Of a stretch of 12,208 nt of DNA, positions 1-6,021 are shown in pieces. Origin of the DNA: JBGLNJ01 sp964353405 (GTDB lineage Bacteria; Chloroflexota; Anaerolineae; Fen-1058); NCBI GenBank assembly GCA_964353405.1, contig CAYGWJ010000084.1, positions 1 through 12,208 of the forward strand. The letters run 5' to 3'. Every line of letters starts with the position of its first letter. Position 1 is the stretch's first letter. The position numbers were made by a program, and so were the translations under genes. The notes beneath the pieces are model-generated. The model was not told where the DNA came from. It did not search any database and was given only the letters and a program-made list of their open reading frames with translations.

Positions 1-203
1 GGCGTCACAAGGTCGGGCACAAAGGGCAGCGCCTGGATCGAATCGAGCATCGGCAGTGACTGCGCCAGGCTCACTTCATAGTGCTGGAAAAAATCAACAA
101 TGTGTTTTCGTCGTTCAGGCTGCGAGAGAAATTCCTGGGAATAGTTTTTCATCGTGAGGTACCAGGCTTGGCCCTCGCCGTGTTCGGCGCAGAATTCACA
201 CAT
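1..203 (-). CDS. N-terminal part of a Cys-rich protein, possibly a 4Fe-4S ferredoxin-type protein (partial)
   Basis: The minus strand carries an ATG at 203 preceded by a good ribosome binding site (GAAGGAGA, six bases before the ATG) and stays open to the window edge, giving 67 codons of an unfinished protein. It begins MCEFCAEHGEGQAWYL, followed by KNYSQE. From memory, this MCEFC-x2-HGEG-x2-WYL start is typical of a family of anaerobe proteins annotated as 4Fe-4S ferredoxins, in which the clustered cysteines lie further downstream, outside this window. The two cysteines visible here (residues 2 and 5) do not by themselves make a cluster site. It lies 47 bases downstream of the lipoprotein gene on the same strand, so it may share its transcript. 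The reading frame is secure; the function is a moderate guess. Confidence 0.55.
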   Translation of the reverse strand, partial: MCEFCAEHGEGQAWYLTMKNYSQEFLSQPERRKHIVDFFQHYEVSLAQSLPMLDSIQALPFVPDLVT

Positions 204-250
204 GGATGGTCTCCTTCGTTTGACCGCAATGGGGGAATGACTTGCACAAA

Positions 251-988
251 TCAGGGGGGCACCTGGATCGTGATATCCTCTTTGACCTGGCTGCCATCGC
301 TTGCAACGGCAATCAACCGATAGGTGGTCGTCGTGTTGGGCTGCATTTCTCTCGAATCGTGGCCGCCCACCGGTTGGCGTTGCCTGCCACCTTCTTTGAA
401 GAAAACGGCTTGCGCACACGCCACGTCCCAGGAGAACGTCACACTCTCGCCGGGCTTGATGCCGGAAGCGTTGGCGTCGAAGCGGGAGATGACGGCAGTA
501 GGGCCACATGCGTCAACGGTCACCCTGAGGGTGTAGTGCTGTGTTACGCCGTTTTTGCCGACGGCGCGCAATCGGTATTGGAAAGATGCATCCGGGCAAA
601 CCATGGTCGCAGCATGTCCGCTCACGAGCAGATCGCGCTTGCCCAGGTTGACAAAGACTGATTTGACGTGGTCCACATCCCAGCGCAGTAGGGTGCATTC
701 GCCCGCGGCCAGTTGCGTCTTGTCCGCGCGAAAGAAGGACGAGCCGGGGGTAACGGTGGGCAGCGGCGTACGGCTCGGCGGCACAGGCGTAAAAGTCGGT
801 GACCCGGTTGGGGTCGGTCTGGTTGGGGTGGGTCTAGCCGTGTCGGTGGGCGAGGCCGTTGGCACAGGCGTATCGGTGGGGAGCGGCGTAGGGGTCGGCG
901 TTTGGGTTCGGCGCGGCGTAGCGACTGGCGCGGGTTGGGCGACGCACCCGACAAGCAAGACAGCGACGACAAGTAGTAGCAGTCTCAT
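251..988 (-). CDS. Lipoprotein with Thr/Pro-rich linker and two Ig-like domains
   Basis: This is a 245-residue exported lipoprotein. The start at 988 is chosen because TTGGAG lies six bases upstream of it and the protein then begins with a short hydrophobic signal ending in the lipobox LVGC (Cys15 lipidated); a longer reading from 1018 would put ten extra residues before the signal. Residues about 19-84 are a linker made almost wholly of Thr-Pro, Pro-Thr and Ser-Pro steps, typical of Chloroflexota surface proteins. Two beta-rich segments follow (about 85-158 and 160-245). Each has a 'GE..L/V.W/SWDV' strand and a 'YRLxAV..NG/DG' strand, the pattern of bacterial Ig-like domains. No catalytic motif is visible. 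The likely place is the outer face of the membrane, with a binding or structural role. A strong minus-strand promoter lies upstream at 1046-1074. Confidence 0.75.
   Translation of the reverse strand: MRLLLLVVAVLLVGCVAQPAPVATPRRTQTPTPTPLPTDTPVPTASPTDTARPTPTRPTPTGSPTFTPVPPSRTPLPTVTPGSSFFRADKTQLAAGECTLLRWDVDHVKSVFVNLGKRDLLVSGHAATMVCPDASFQYRLRAVGKNGVTQHYTLRVTVDACGPTAVISRFDANASGIKPGESVTFSWDVACAQAVFFKEGGRQRQPVGGHDSREMQPNTTTTYRLIAVASDGSQVKEDITIQVPP
737..934 (-). repeat. Low-complexity Thr/Pro codon tract inside the lipoprotein gene
   Basis: About 66 codons alternate ACN and CCN with a few interrupting codons, so the plus strand reads as repeated GGCGTxGG/GTCGGxG blocks. It encodes the extended linker between the lipid anchor and the Ig-like domains. 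Such tracts often vary in length by slippage or recombination. The apparent open frame on the opposite strand (555-1052) is a by-product of this composition. Confidence 0.7.
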
Positions 989-1045
989 GGTAGGCTCCAA
1001 GGTGAAGGTCATCACCACATTAGCCGCAAAGCGTCATTCCATTTC

Positions 1046-1074
1046 ATTGTAAGGCAAAGCGAGTGGCATGTCAA
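1046..1074 (-). promoter_or_regulatory. Sigma70-type promoter for the lipoprotein gene, overlapping the sirtuin start
   Basis: On the minus strand TTGACA (1074-1069) and TACAAT (1051-1046) are separated by exactly 17 bases, which predicts a transcript start near 1039, about 50 bases before the lipoprotein ATG. The -35 box lies over the sirtuin start codon (1068) and its second and third codons, so polymerase bound here would cover the beginning of the divergent gene. Confidence 0.65.
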
Positions 1075-1805
1075 CAGCCAGCCATATCGCCGTGCTGACC
1101 GGCGCGGGCGTCTCGGCGGAAAGCGGTGTGCCCACGTTCCGCGACGCGCAGACGGGACTGTGGGCCAAATATCGTCCTGAAGAGTTGGCGACGCCGGATG
1201 CTTTTCGCCGCAATCCCAAACTGGTATGGGAGTGGTACGCCTGGCGGCGCGAGAGGGTGGCGCAGGCCGACCCGAACCCCGGTCACCTGGCCTTGGCCGA
1301 GATGGAATCGCGCGTGCCGCAATTTACGCTCGTCACGCAAAATGTGGATGGCCTGCATCGCCGCGCAGGCAGCCGGAACGTGATCGAGTTGCATGGCAAC
1401 ATTACGCGCACCAAATGCTTCCGCGAGGATGTGGTGGTCGAGACCTGGGCTGACACGGGTGAGGTTCCGCCGCGCTGCCCGCGTTGCGGCGGACTGCTGC
1501 GGCCTGACGTGGTGTGGTTCGGCGAATCATTGCCGGCGGAGCCGGCGGACGCACTTGAAGCGGCGATTGAGGCGTCACGCTCGTGTGCCGTGTTCTTTTC
1601 GATGGGCACATCGAGCGTGGTGGAACCAGCCGCTTCACTGCCTTACGAGGCATTGCGGCGCGGCGCGGTTGTGGTGGAAATCAATCCAGCCGAAACGCCG
1701 CTGACGCCGCGCGCGACCTTTGTCCTGCGCGGACCGGCGGGCGAGGTGTTGCCGAAGTTAGTGCGCGCGGTGCGCGGATGGGTCTGGCATCCATCATGCT
1801 TTTGA
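1068..1805 (+). CDS. NAD-dependent protein deacylase, class III sirtuin (CobB/SIRT5-like)
   Basis: This Sir2-family enzyme of 245 residues would remove acyl groups from protein lysines using NAD+. All core motifs are present: GAGVSAESGVPTFR (12-25) for NAD binding, TQNVDGLH (90-97), catalytic His109 in ELHGN, and RPDVVWFGE (145-153). Tyr57 and Arg60 form the YxxR signature that in SIRT5 and CobB selects negatively charged acyl groups, so desuccinylase/demalonylase activity is likely. The zinc site shows Cys117, Cys137 and Cys140 but no fourth cysteine in the usual place, a reduction also seen in other class III members. The ribosome binding site is weak. The 3' end is odd: after the VRAVRG stretch the protein gains a nine-residue tail (WVWHPSCF region) that overlaps the convergent antitoxin-like gene by 12 bases, and a second copy of the 3' end with its own stop lies at 2114-2176. 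The tail is probably not ancestral. Confidence 0.9.
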   Translation: MSTASHIAVLTGAGVSAESGVPTFRDAQTGLWAKYRPEELATPDAFRRNPKLVWEWYAWRRERVAQADPNPGHLALAEMESRVPQFTLVTQNVDGLHRRAGSRNVIELHGNITRTKCFREDVVVETWADTGEVPPRCPRCGGLLRPDVVWFGESLPAEPADALEAAIEASRSCAVFFSMGTSSVVEPAASLPYEALRRGAVVVEINPAETPLTPRATFVLRGPAGEVLPKLVRAVRGWVWHPSCF

Positions 1806-2042
1806 CGCCTCGGCCTCAGTTCTGATTAAAAGTTTGGCGAGCTGTATCACCAGCCGCAAAGCTTCATTCACTGCTTCCTCACTTGGAAAAGCCTGTGCCA
1901 CATCCGGGGCCAACAGCACAAGATTTGTGCCTGCTTTATATCGTTCAGCGTATTTTCCTCTCACGCCATCTTTGAGCAATTTGGACAAATCGTACTCTGG
2001 GCGCAATTCGTCGTCCATCTCGGTCCTAGTTTCCTCGTTCAT
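1794..2042 (-). CDS. Small antitoxin-like protein of a BrnT-type module
   Basis: This small acidic protein has 82 residues. The start at 2042 is chosen because AGAGAAG precedes it closely and the protein then opens MNEETRTEMDDELRPEYDLS. The central pattern, ELRPEYD...GVRGKYAERYKAGTN followed by LAPDVAQAFPSEEAVNEALR, recalls a small-protein family that I remember beside DUF497/BrnT-like toxin genes, where it would be the antitoxin. The C-terminal half looks helical, with a ribbon-helix-helix-like feel (FPSEEAVNEALRLVIQLAK). It overlaps the 3' end of the upstream BrnT remnant by 17 bases, the usual coupled arrangement. With the toxin truncated it is probably an orphan antitoxin. The 3' end overlaps the sirtuin stop by 12 bases. 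The assignment rests on remembered family resemblance, not on a search. Confidence 0.6.
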   Translation of the reverse strand: MNEETRTEMDDELRPEYDLSKLLKDGVRGKYAERYKAGTNLVLLAPDVAQAFPSEEAVNEALRLVIQLAKLLIRTEAEASKA

Positions 2043-2109
2043 ACGCTTCTCTTTCCGTACGAGTGAGCTCTCGCGCACTGATGATGCGGACGCGGTTGCC
2101 TCGCTCATA
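2026..2109 (-). pseudogene. C-terminal remnant of a BrnT-like (DUF497) ribonuclease toxin
   Basis: The last 27 codons of this minus-strand frame read YERGNRVRIISARELTRTE, then an REAYE stretch and the stop. This matches the end of BrnT/DUF497 toxins, whose final beta strand and helix carry the RIISAR...T..ER..YE pattern. The N-terminal two thirds, including the catalytic region expected in a toxin of about 90 residues, is absent. Upstream of codon TAT (2107-2109) the sequence instead matches the sirtuin 3' end read antisense. The toxin is therefore cut off at about 2110-2115 and cannot be active. The stop lies inside the antitoxin-like gene. Confidence 0.6.
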
Positions 2110-2113
2110 GTCG

Positions 2114-2176
2114 TCTGTCTTGCGCGGGCCGGCGAGTGCGGTGTTGCCGGGGCTAGTGCGCGCGGTGGGGGGATGA
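2114..2176 (+). pseudogene. Second, diverged copy of the sirtuin 3' end
   Basis: Positions 2116-2175 align without gaps to 1721-1780 of the intact sirtuin gene, with 10 mismatches in 60 by my hand count. Read in the sirtuin frame, this copy gives VLRGPASAVLPGLVRAVGG and a stop (2174-2176), against VLRGPAGEVLPKLVRAVRG in the intact gene. Several of the mismatches fall at third codon positions, as expected for an old coding duplicate. No further sirtuin sequence is visible to the left of about 2114, where the BrnT remnant begins on the other strand. Confidence 0.7.
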
Positions 2177-2180
2177 TAAG

Positions 2181-2255
2181 TTCTCCACAAAGAACACGAA
2201 GGGACACCAAGTTTTTTTCCTTCCCTTCGCGTGTCTTCGTGCCCTTCGTGGAGAA
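2181..2255. repeat. Imperfect 31-base inverted repeat, dispersed-repeat-like, between the sirtuin scar and the NLR gene
   Basis: The left arm (2181-2211) and right arm (2225-2255) are reverse complements with about 8 mismatches, around a loop containing seven T. The arms start TTCTCCAC and carry repeated CACGAAG-like words. Similar 'CACGAAGACACGAAG' words form dispersed intergenic repeats in many environmental genomes. It lies just after the NLR stop and could fold as a transcript-ending or stabilising hairpin, though it has no clean U-tract on the minus strand. An open frame running through it (2026-2274, minus) is not taken as coding. Confidence 0.6.
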
Positions 2256-2279
2256 AAAGGAAATTCGTATTCACTCAAA

Positions 2280-4904
2280 CTAGAGGGTTGCCTGCTTGTC
2301 GCCTGTGGGTAAAGCTTTTAAATTGTTTCTCACCGTCCGTGTGCTCGGATGCTCCGGCCCCAAGGCCGCTTCGTCAATCCGCAGCGCCCGCTCATAGGCC
2401 GCCCGCGCGCCCGCCAAGTCGCCCTGCGCCTGCATAACCTTCCCCAGGTTGTTGACACTTCTCGCCACGTCGGGATGCTCCAGCCCGAACGTCGCTTCGC
2501 CAATCTTCAACGCCCGCTCAAACGCCGCCCGCGCCCCGGTATAGTCGCCGGTGATGTACAGCAATTCGCCCAGATCGTTTGCTGTTCTAGCAACATAGCG
2601 GTGGTCGAACCCTACAGCGACTTCATATATTGTCAAAGCCCGTTGAAAAGCGTCTTTCGCCCCAGCGTAGTCGCACATCCGCACAAGTGTCTCGCCAAAG
2701 TTTCCGAGCTGCATAGCGAATTCGGGGTGCTGTAAGCCGCGGGTAGCTTCGGTTATTTTCAGTACGCGCTCATATGCCACCCGGGCCTCACCATAATTGC
2801 CCAACCCAGACAGGGCCGAGCCTAGCCCAGCAACGACAGCAGCGACACTTGGATGGTTTGGACCCAGAACAACCTCCCTAATCTCAAGTGCACGTCCAAA
2901 AGCGTCTTTCGCCCGGGCATAGTCGTTCATTCGTAATAGCGCATAGCCTAGATTCACAAGGCTGAGAGCAACTTGAGGGTGGTTAGGACCAAAGGCTGCT
3001 TCATCAATCTCTAGCGCATGCTCATAAGCTGCTCGCGCCGCAACATGATCGCCGAGTACCAATGACACGCCACCTAGTTTCTTGATGGCATAGCCGACTT
3101 TCGGATGATTGGGACCGAAGGCGGTTTCGTAAATCTTTAGCGCGCGCTCACAAGCCGCTCGCGCTCCAATGTAGTCGCCCAGGTCTTTCAGTAAATAACC
3201 CAGGCCACTAAGGTCTCTGGCAACATTGGGGTGGTTGGGACCGAAGGCGGTTTCATCAATCTTTAGCGCGCGCTCATAAGCTGCGCGTGCTCCTGCATAG
3301 TCGTCCAGTGTGAGCAGCACAAGGCCTAAGTCATTGGCATCGGTTGCGACATTGGGATGGTCGGGACCAAAGACGGCTTCATCAATCTTCAGCGCTCGCT
3401 CAAGAGCCTCGCGCCCCCTGGTGTAATCGGCTTCTATGCACAAATAGACGCCGTACTTATTCCACAGTATACCGGATTGGGTATGGGCACGCGCTTCGGC
3501 GCGTTCGGCTACATGACGCAAGTGCTCGGCCCACGGCCGCAAGAAGGTAGTCGAGTCAGTATCGATGATGCGGCTAGCTTCACCCATCAGTGTTTCGGCT
3601 ACCGCGTCAAAAGCATCAGCATCAAGCGTGGCTTGTTGCACAAATGCGGCCAGCAGGCGGTGCAGGCGGAGTGCGCCGCGCGCATCGTCCTCCACCAGGC
3701 CCAGGCTCACCAGCCGCGCCAGCGCATCCTCGGCGCGCCGGGCGGCCTCGGGCTGTTCGCCCCGCTTCGCGCCCAGCGTGCCGGTGAGCAACTCGCGCGG
3801 GATAAACTCGCCGGGCGCAAAGCAGGCCGCGCGCGCCAGCGCCTGGCACGCCAGCGCGTCCGTCGCGTCCGCGGGCTGGAGCTGCTCATAGCTCAACGCA
3901 AACGTGCGGAACACGTGATGCGCGTGACCTGTAGGCGAAATCTGCGCGCCCGCGCCCTGCAGCGCCGGATGTTCCAACCGGGCGGGCCGGCGCAATTCCT
4001 CCAGCAACGCGCCGGGCCGTCCCAGCGGGCTGTGGCGATATTGGCGCAAATAGCTGCCGGCCAGGTGCAGCGCCAGCGGCAGGTCGCCCAACTCGGCGGC
4101 CACCGCGCCCAGGTCGGCGTTCGCGCCGGTCAGGTCGGGCCGGAACTGGAACAGGAGCGCGATACTTTCGGCTCGCTCCAGCACGTCCAGCGCCAGCGCG
4201 CGCACGCCCAGCGCCGGTTCCCAGTCCGCCCGGCGGCTCGTCACCAGGACGCGGCTCCCGCCCGTGGGCGGCCGCCACTGGGCCAGCAGCGCGGGGTCTT
4301 CGCAGTTATCGAACACCAGCAAGCGCGGCAGGCCGCTCTGCCACTCGGCCAGCACCGCCGCCACCTGCTCGTCCAATTTCAAGTTGCCAAAATCCGCGCG
4401 CAGGTCCAGCCCGCCCGCGCCGCCGCACTGCGCCACCTCGGCCGGCACGGACTCGCGGCTGGCCAGGCTGATCCAGAACACGCCGCCGAAAAAGTACTGG
4501 CCGTAGCGATGCGCAAACTCGACGGCCAGTTGCGTCTTGCCGACCCCGCCCAGGCCCGTCGCCGCGGCGGTCGCGCCCACCGGCCCGATGGCCGCCGTGC
4601 CGCCGCCCTTGAGCAGGCGGGCCAACTGCCGCAGCTCGTCGGCGCGGCCCACAAAGAGCGGATTGCGGCTGTGTGGCATCCGCGAGCCAGACGGCAGTGG
4701 GGCCGGGTCGGGCAGGCCGTCGAGCGGGAGGGCTTCGAGCTGCGCACACGCCTGGGCCAACTCGGCTGCGCTCACGGGCCTGGGGCGGGCGAGCGCGTAA
4801 TAGTTGACGGTCGCACTGCCGCTGCCGATGACCTGCGCAATGCCGGTGCCCGCCGCCGTCTGGGAGGCGGGCGTCAATGTCGGAGGGTTATTCGTATTCG
4901 ACAT
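2280..4904 (-). CDS. NLR-like STAND protein: amyloid-type motif, NB-ARC NTPase, nine TPR units
   Basis: This 874-residue protein looks like the sensor/switch of a two-gene conflict system. Residues 15-34 carry QTAAGTGIAQVIGSGSATVN, a Gly/Ala/Val motif shared with the upstream gene product. An NB-ARC-type STAND NTPase follows: Walker A GLGGVGKT (117-124), Walker B LLVFDN (195-200), an arginine-bearing LVTSRR strand (220-225), and GDLPLAL (273-279) as the GLPL equivalent. The winged-helix region contains ALRLHRLLAAF. From about 475 to 860 there are nine kinesin-light-chain-type TPR units of 42 residues, each with a (F/L)GPxHPxVA-like turn and an AYERALKI-like helix. STAND proteins of this layout bind a ligand through the repeats, exchange nucleotide and oligomerise. 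The gene overlaps the effector gene by 17 bases with the start at 4904; an in-frame ATG at 4952 is possible, and neither has a strong ribosome binding site. Base composition differs sharply between the NTPase and TPR halves. Confidence 0.88.
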   Translation of the reverse strand: MSNTNNPPTLTPASQTAAGTGIAQVIGSGSATVNYYALARPRPVSAAELAQACAQLEALPLDGLPDPAPLPSGSRMPHSRNPLFVGRADELRQLARLLKGGGTAAIGPVGATAAATGLGGVGKTQLAVEFAHRYGQYFFGGVFWISLASRESVPAEVAQCGGAGGLDLRADFGNLKLDEQVAAVLAEWQSGLPRLLVFDNCEDPALLAQWRPPTGGSRVLVTSRRADWEPALGVRALALDVLERAESIALLFQFRPDLTGANADLGAVAAELGDLPLALHLAGSYLRQYRHSPLGRPGALLEELRRPARLEHPALQGAGAQISPTGHAHHVFRTFALSYEQLQPADATDALACQALARAACFAPGEFIPRELLTGTLGAKRGEQPEAARRAEDALARLVSLGLVEDDARGALRLHRLLAAFVQQATLDADAFDAVAETLMGEASRIIDTDSTTFLRPWAEHLRHVAERAEARAHTQSGILWNKYGVYLCIEADYTRGREALERALKIDEAVFGPDHPNVATDANDLGLVLLTLDDYAGARAAYERALKIDETAFGPNHPNVARDLSGLGYLLKDLGDYIGARAACERALKIYETAFGPNHPKVGYAIKKLGGVSLVLGDHVAARAAYEHALEIDEAAFGPNHPQVALSLVNLGYALLRMNDYARAKDAFGRALEIREVVLGPNHPSVAAVVAGLGSALSGLGNYGEARVAYERVLKITEATRGLQHPEFAMQLGNFGETLVRMCDYAGAKDAFQRALTIYEVAVGFDHRYVARTANDLGELLYITGDYTGARAAFERALKIGEATFGLEHPDVARSVNNLGKVMQAQGDLAGARAAYERALRIDEAALGPEHPSTRTVRNNLKALPTGDKQATL
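2340..3440 (-). repeat. Array of 126-bp coding repeats encoding TPR units
   Basis: About nine copies of a 126-base (42-codon) unit follow one another within the NLR gene. Some neighbours are nearly identical over long stretches. For example, the segments around 3109-3165 and 3235-3291 share GGGACCGAAGGCGGTTTC and then TTTAGCGCGCGCTCA at a 126-base offset. Other units (around 2600-2760) are more diverged. The pattern indicates recent unit duplication or gene conversion in the ligand-sensing part. Confidence 0.8.
4803..4862 (-). other. Shared amyloid-type signalling motif, NLR copy
   Basis: Codons 15-34 of the NLR (start at 4904) encode QTAAGTGIAQVIGSGSATVN, identical to the effector copy at 16 of 20 positions. 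It follows a Pro/Thr/Asn-rich N terminus with no other domain before it, as expected for a motif that must be free to nucleate. Nucleotide identity to the effector copy is also high (about 84% over some 60 bases by hand count). Confidence 0.6.
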
Positions 4905-6021
4905 TCCACGTGGCCTTGGGTCGCTGTGCGCGACAATGCCCCAATAGCTCATCTATCCGTTCGGTGCGCTCGCACAGTTCGATCAATGCGCGCACTTTAT
5001 CTGACCGGGTCTCGCCGGGCAGGTTTTCAAACTCGATGCCCATGTCGAAGCAAATGTTTTGCAATTCGCTCACGCTAAAAAGTCGCTCGAGGTTCTGCCG
5101 CAGGCCGGTGCGACTGGCCAGCGTAAGTTGGGGCGGCAGTGAACCGCCGGGCGATACGTTCACGGTCGCCTTGCCACTGCCGACGACCTGGGCAATGCCG
5201 GTGCCCGTGGCCGTTTGTGTGACCGAGGGGCGGCTGGATGGCGCTTGAGTGGATGAGGTCGTCGCCACCCCGGCCAGCCCGCCGCGCTCCAGAATGTGAA
5301 ACACAAACTCGGCGGCATTTTGCGCGGCCAGTTGCTGGCGCTGTTTCTTGTCCTCGGACTTTTTCCCGTCGGCCCAGTCGCAAATCGCCTTGGCCAGAAT
5401 CCAGTCCACCTTTTTCAGCTCCGCCGCCGCGTACAGCCCCGAGCCTTCCATCTCGCCGCCGATCGCTTCGCGCTCAAACTTGCGCAACTGCTCGCGAAAG
5501 TCGACATTGTCCACCAGCTTCTGACCCGAAAGAATCAGCCCGAAACTTACCTTCGCTCCTTCCCAGGTCAGTTCGCCATCGCGGAACCGATCCAGCAGCC
5601 TGGGCGAAGCCTGCACACGATCACCGCGAGGAATCAAGTCCAGTTTGCCCATGGCGTCTGTCCCCACTCGCTGCAGATCATACTCCATCAGTTGTTTGGA
5701 GACCAGCACGTCTCCGATGCCCTGTTTGTCCGGATCAACGCCGAACGCAATTCCCACCATGATCACCGCACAAGGCGACAACTCTGAGATCGCCTCGGTC
5801 ACCGTGACCAGGGATCCGCTTGGCCCGCCAGCGCCCATCTCCGACCGGACCATAAACGTCCTGGCCCCGCCAATCGTCCCCAGGTCATAGTATGTCTTGG
5901 GGCCTCGATAGCGTGCCTGCGGCTCGCGGTTGAATTTCTGCTTGACCAAACCGTAAACCGTGCGAGCCTCAACATCCGTCACGGTCACCAGCAATACGTC
6001 AACGGCGGATAGGGTGTCCAT
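4888..6021 (-). CDS. Predicted conflict effector: nucleoside phosphorylase-like domain, amyloid-type motif, effector-associated helical domain
   Basis: This protein has 377 residues. The start at 6021 follows AAAAGGAGA two bases upstream and gives MDTLSAVDVLLVTVT, a proper first strand of the phosphorylase fold; a longer reading to 6135 has no such support. Residues 1-250 are a PNP/UDP-phosphorylase (MTAN-like) domain: MGAGGPSGS (62-70), VIMVGIAFGVD (86-96), GGEMEG (188-193) for ribose contact, and ICDWADGKK (213-221) with the probable catalytic Asp215, then the closing helix QLAAQNAAEFV. Residues 268-288 hold TQTATGTGIAQVVGSGKATVN, nearly the same as in the NLR. Residues about 304-362 form a helical domain (RQNLERLFSVSELQNICFD, then ENLPGE) like the effector-associated (death-like) domains of NTPase-centred conflict systems. 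Known relatives of this fold in antiviral systems cleave ATP. I infer nucleotide depletion on activation by the neighbouring NLR. Confidence 0.82.
   Translation of the reverse strand: MDTLSAVDVLLVTVTDVEARTVYGLVKQKFNREPQARYRGPKTYYDLGTIGGARTFMVRSEMGAGGPSGSLVTVTEAISELSPCAVIMVGIAFGVDPDKQGIGDVLVSKQLMEYDLQRVGTDAMGKLDLIPRGDRVQASPRLLDRFRDGELTWEGAKVSFGLILSGQKLVDNVDFREQLRKFEREAIGGEMEGSGLYAAAELKKVDWILAKAICDWADGKKSEDKKQRQQLAAQNAAEFVFHILERGGLAGVATTSSTQAPSSRPSVTQTATGTGIAQVVGSGKATVNVSPGGSLPPQLTLASRTGLRQNLERLFSVSELQNICFDMGIEFENLPGETRSDKVRALIELCERTERIDELLGHCRAQRPKATWNVEYE
5158..5217 (-). other. Shared amyloid-type signalling motif, effector copy
   Basis: Codons 269-288 of the effector encode QTATGTGIAQVVGSGKATVN. 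The motif is a short tandem of the pattern GxGxAxVx, centred on IAQVVGSG, which resembles the RHIM core ((I/V)Q(I/V)G) and the bacterial amyloid signalling motifs described for NLR/effector pairs. It lies in the flexible link between the phosphorylase domain and the C-terminal helical domain. Confidence 0.6.

Noticed and set aside
555..1052. Plus-strand open frame giving a Gly/Val repeat protein
   Set aside because: It is the antisense of the Thr/Pro linker of the lipoprotein; it has no ribosome binding site and no recognisable family.
1721..2175. Reading the two 60-base direct repeats as target-site duplications of a transposon
   Set aside because: They are far longer than usual duplications, are 83% not 100% identical, and encode the sirtuin C terminus; no transposase or terminal inverted repeats lie between them.
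2340..3440. Regular repeats that could suggest a CRISPR array or tandem satellite
   Set aside because: The period is exactly 42 codons, the frame is open throughout and the product is a canonical TPR array.
3357..5078. Very long plus-strand open frame (573 codons) opposite the NLR gene
   Set aside because: Its product is dominated by Arg, Ala, Gln and Gly with no domain, as expected of the antisense of GC-rich coding DNA; the minus strand has complete NB-ARC and TPR motifs over the same bases.
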